From assembly GCA_046483025.1 (NCBI GenBank), contig JAWODZ010000125.1:1-6566 (forward strand): a stretch of 6,566 nucleotides of DNA, given 5' to 3'. Both the position numbers and the translations under genes were made by a program. This document shows positions 5,755 through 6,566 of the stretch, in pieces (position 1 is the stretch's first letter; every line of letters starts with the position of its first letter). The notes under the pieces are model-generated. The model was not told where the DNA came from and did no database searches. It saw only the letters and a program-made list of their open reading frames with translations. Source of the DNA: CAYUAG01 sp046483025 (GTDB lineage Bacteria; Zhuqueibacterota; QNDG01; CAYUAG01).

Positions 5755-6566
5755 TTTAGGGTCAAGCGGGGATCAAACTCTACTTTTTCCGGAATAATAT
5801 TAATTGGATCAAAATAGATTATGTCATTTTCTGGTTGTTGTATTATAGAATGATTATTTTTTCCAGAAGTCGCAGGGCACCAATGTATACAACCAAATAA
5901 AGAAGATTGATATTCATCATAGTTAACATAATAGGGGGTTACATGCCAGGTATCATGTAATATAAGAAACCTTTGTGAATCAATAATCTTATACCCCACA
6001 CCTACTGTTGCATGATTACCATATGGTTCACCTACCCAAGTTATATTTATTGGATGTTGAAATGAATCGATTGTACTTTTATAAAAATCCCAGTTTGATA
6101 GACCTTCTATGTCACCAGAAAGGGTCAAGTCAAACTGAAAAGAATTACCAAACTCTATTGCTTGTGTATATTTCGTTAAGTTATGCCATGTTGTTTCAGC
6201 AAGAATACTGTATTCCTCTATTAAGCCCCAATAGTATCCATTAATACTATTTCCACCAGGTATAAAATTAGAATAACCATGATCATTCCAGTAGCCGATT
6301 ATCATTACCTCACTGGTTATTAAACAGTTTAAATACCATAAATAATTGGGAACGCCGGATACAATAACTTCTGTAGAATCCACACCAATTGAATTATTCT
6401 GGATTTTTTCCATAATGTTTTTCCAGGTATGATGTACCTTGATTCTGTTCAGTCCGGATCGTTCTGCATTTGTGCTCTGTTTATGAATATTATTTTTTGG
6501 GAAAGAATATTCATGGGAAGGTTGAGGGCTACATATGTTGTCTGTTTCAGATGTATAAAAGTAAAA
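5718..6566 (-). CDS. C39-like cysteine peptidase domain (5' part of frameshifted peptidase copy 2, start outside window)
   Basis: The frame is open from the right edge to a stop at 5718, giving 282 visible residues that align with copy 1 from residue 113 onward. The true start and signal peptide lie beyond 6566; the Met at 6413 is internal. The likely catalytic residues are Cys81 (YLNCLITSEVM), His185 (GNHATVGVGY) and Asp205 (ILHDTW), counted from the window edge. The residue after the Cys is Leu, where copy 1 has the more usual Gly. After PEKVEFDP the frame departs from copy 1 and ends in a short unrelated tail (RLTLKCMPIIALKMLI), because one C is missing from a C-run. If the shift is real, the peptidase would be made without the VCBS and T9SS parts and would probably not be exported properly. 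If it is a sequencing error, this and the 4447-5754 frame are one gene. Confidence 0.88.
   Translation of the reverse strand, partial: FYFYTSETDNICSPQPSHEYSFPKNNIHKQSTNAERSGLNRIKVHHTWKNIMEKIQNNSIGVDSTEVIVSGVPNYLWYLNCLITSEVMIIGYWNDHGYSNFIPGGNSINGYYWGLIEEYSILAETTWHNLTKYTQAIEFGNSFQFDLTLSGDIEGLSNWDFYKSTIDSFQHPINITWVGEPYGNHATVGVGYKIIDSQRFLILHDTWHVTPYYVNYDEYQSSLFGCIHWCPATSGKNNHSIIQQPENDIIYFDPINIIPEKVEFDPRLTLKCMPIIALKMLI
5768..5771 (-). other. One-base frameshift site in a C-run of peptidase copy 2
   Basis: On the minus strand copy 2 has four Cs where the aligned copy 1 segment has six (at about 647-652). The net difference between the copies is one base. Adding one C restores the reading FDPPLDPKMYAYHCFEN, which matches copy 1 FDPPLKPDNYAYHCFEN. 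The site is a homopolymer, so sequencing error, recent mutation and phase variation are all possible. Confidence 0.8.

Noticed and set aside
5114..5817. Plus-strand open frames opposite the VCBS region of copy 2
   Set aside because: They arise from the repeat composition of the real minus-strand gene and show no motifs of their own.
1..6566. CRISPR array, tRNA, rRNA, or a complete insertion sequence
   Set aside because: No regularly spaced direct repeats with unique spacers, no tRNA or rRNA signatures, and no transposase motifs were seen.

Overview
The window looks like a fragment of an AT-rich genome from the FCB (Fibrobacteres-Chlorobi-Bacteroidetes) side of Bacteria, possibly a lineage such as Cloacimonadota, Ignavibacteria or Calditrichota. 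Two protein signatures support this. One is a type IX secretion (T9SS, type A) C-terminal sorting domain with the NYPNPFN motif. The other is a Fibrobacter-succinogenes-major-paralog (FISUMP) domain. The exact phylum cannot be read from the sequence.

All convincing genes are on the minus strand. In transcription order (right to left) they are: a secreted C39-like cysteine peptidase with VCBS/FG-GAP repeats and a T9SS tail (copy 2, 6566-4447, its 5' end outside the window and broken by a one-base frameshift near 5768-5771); a 380-base noncoding stretch with an 8-bp tandem repeat and a GC-rich, hairpin-forming island; a FISUMP-domain protein (4017-3283); two small unassigned genes spaced like an operon (3163-2840 and 2791-2003); an intergenic imperfect palindrome with CGCAAAG repeats; and a second paralog of the peptidase (copy 1, 1795 to the left edge), which starts with a clear ribosome binding site and a signal peptide.

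The two peptidase genes are same-strand paralogs bracketing the three-gene block. Their similarity is patchy. 179 bases differ at only one position (1281-1459 against 6388-6566) and 51 bases are identical (68-118 against 5188-5238), while neighbouring segments have diverged and carry indels. This fits gene conversion or recombination between copies, or assembly joining at repeats. In copy 1 the homology stops abruptly at about base 68, beside 67 bases of unrelated sequence. Both window ends therefore lie in or next to repeated sequence, and the structure there should be read with caution.

The peptidases are probably exported by Sec, taken across the outer membrane by T9SS, and act at the cell surface or outside, with calcium-binding beta-propeller-type repeats as a scaffold or binding module. 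Nothing in the window clearly links the three central genes to the peptidases. No CRISPR array, tRNA, rRNA or intact insertion sequence was seen.
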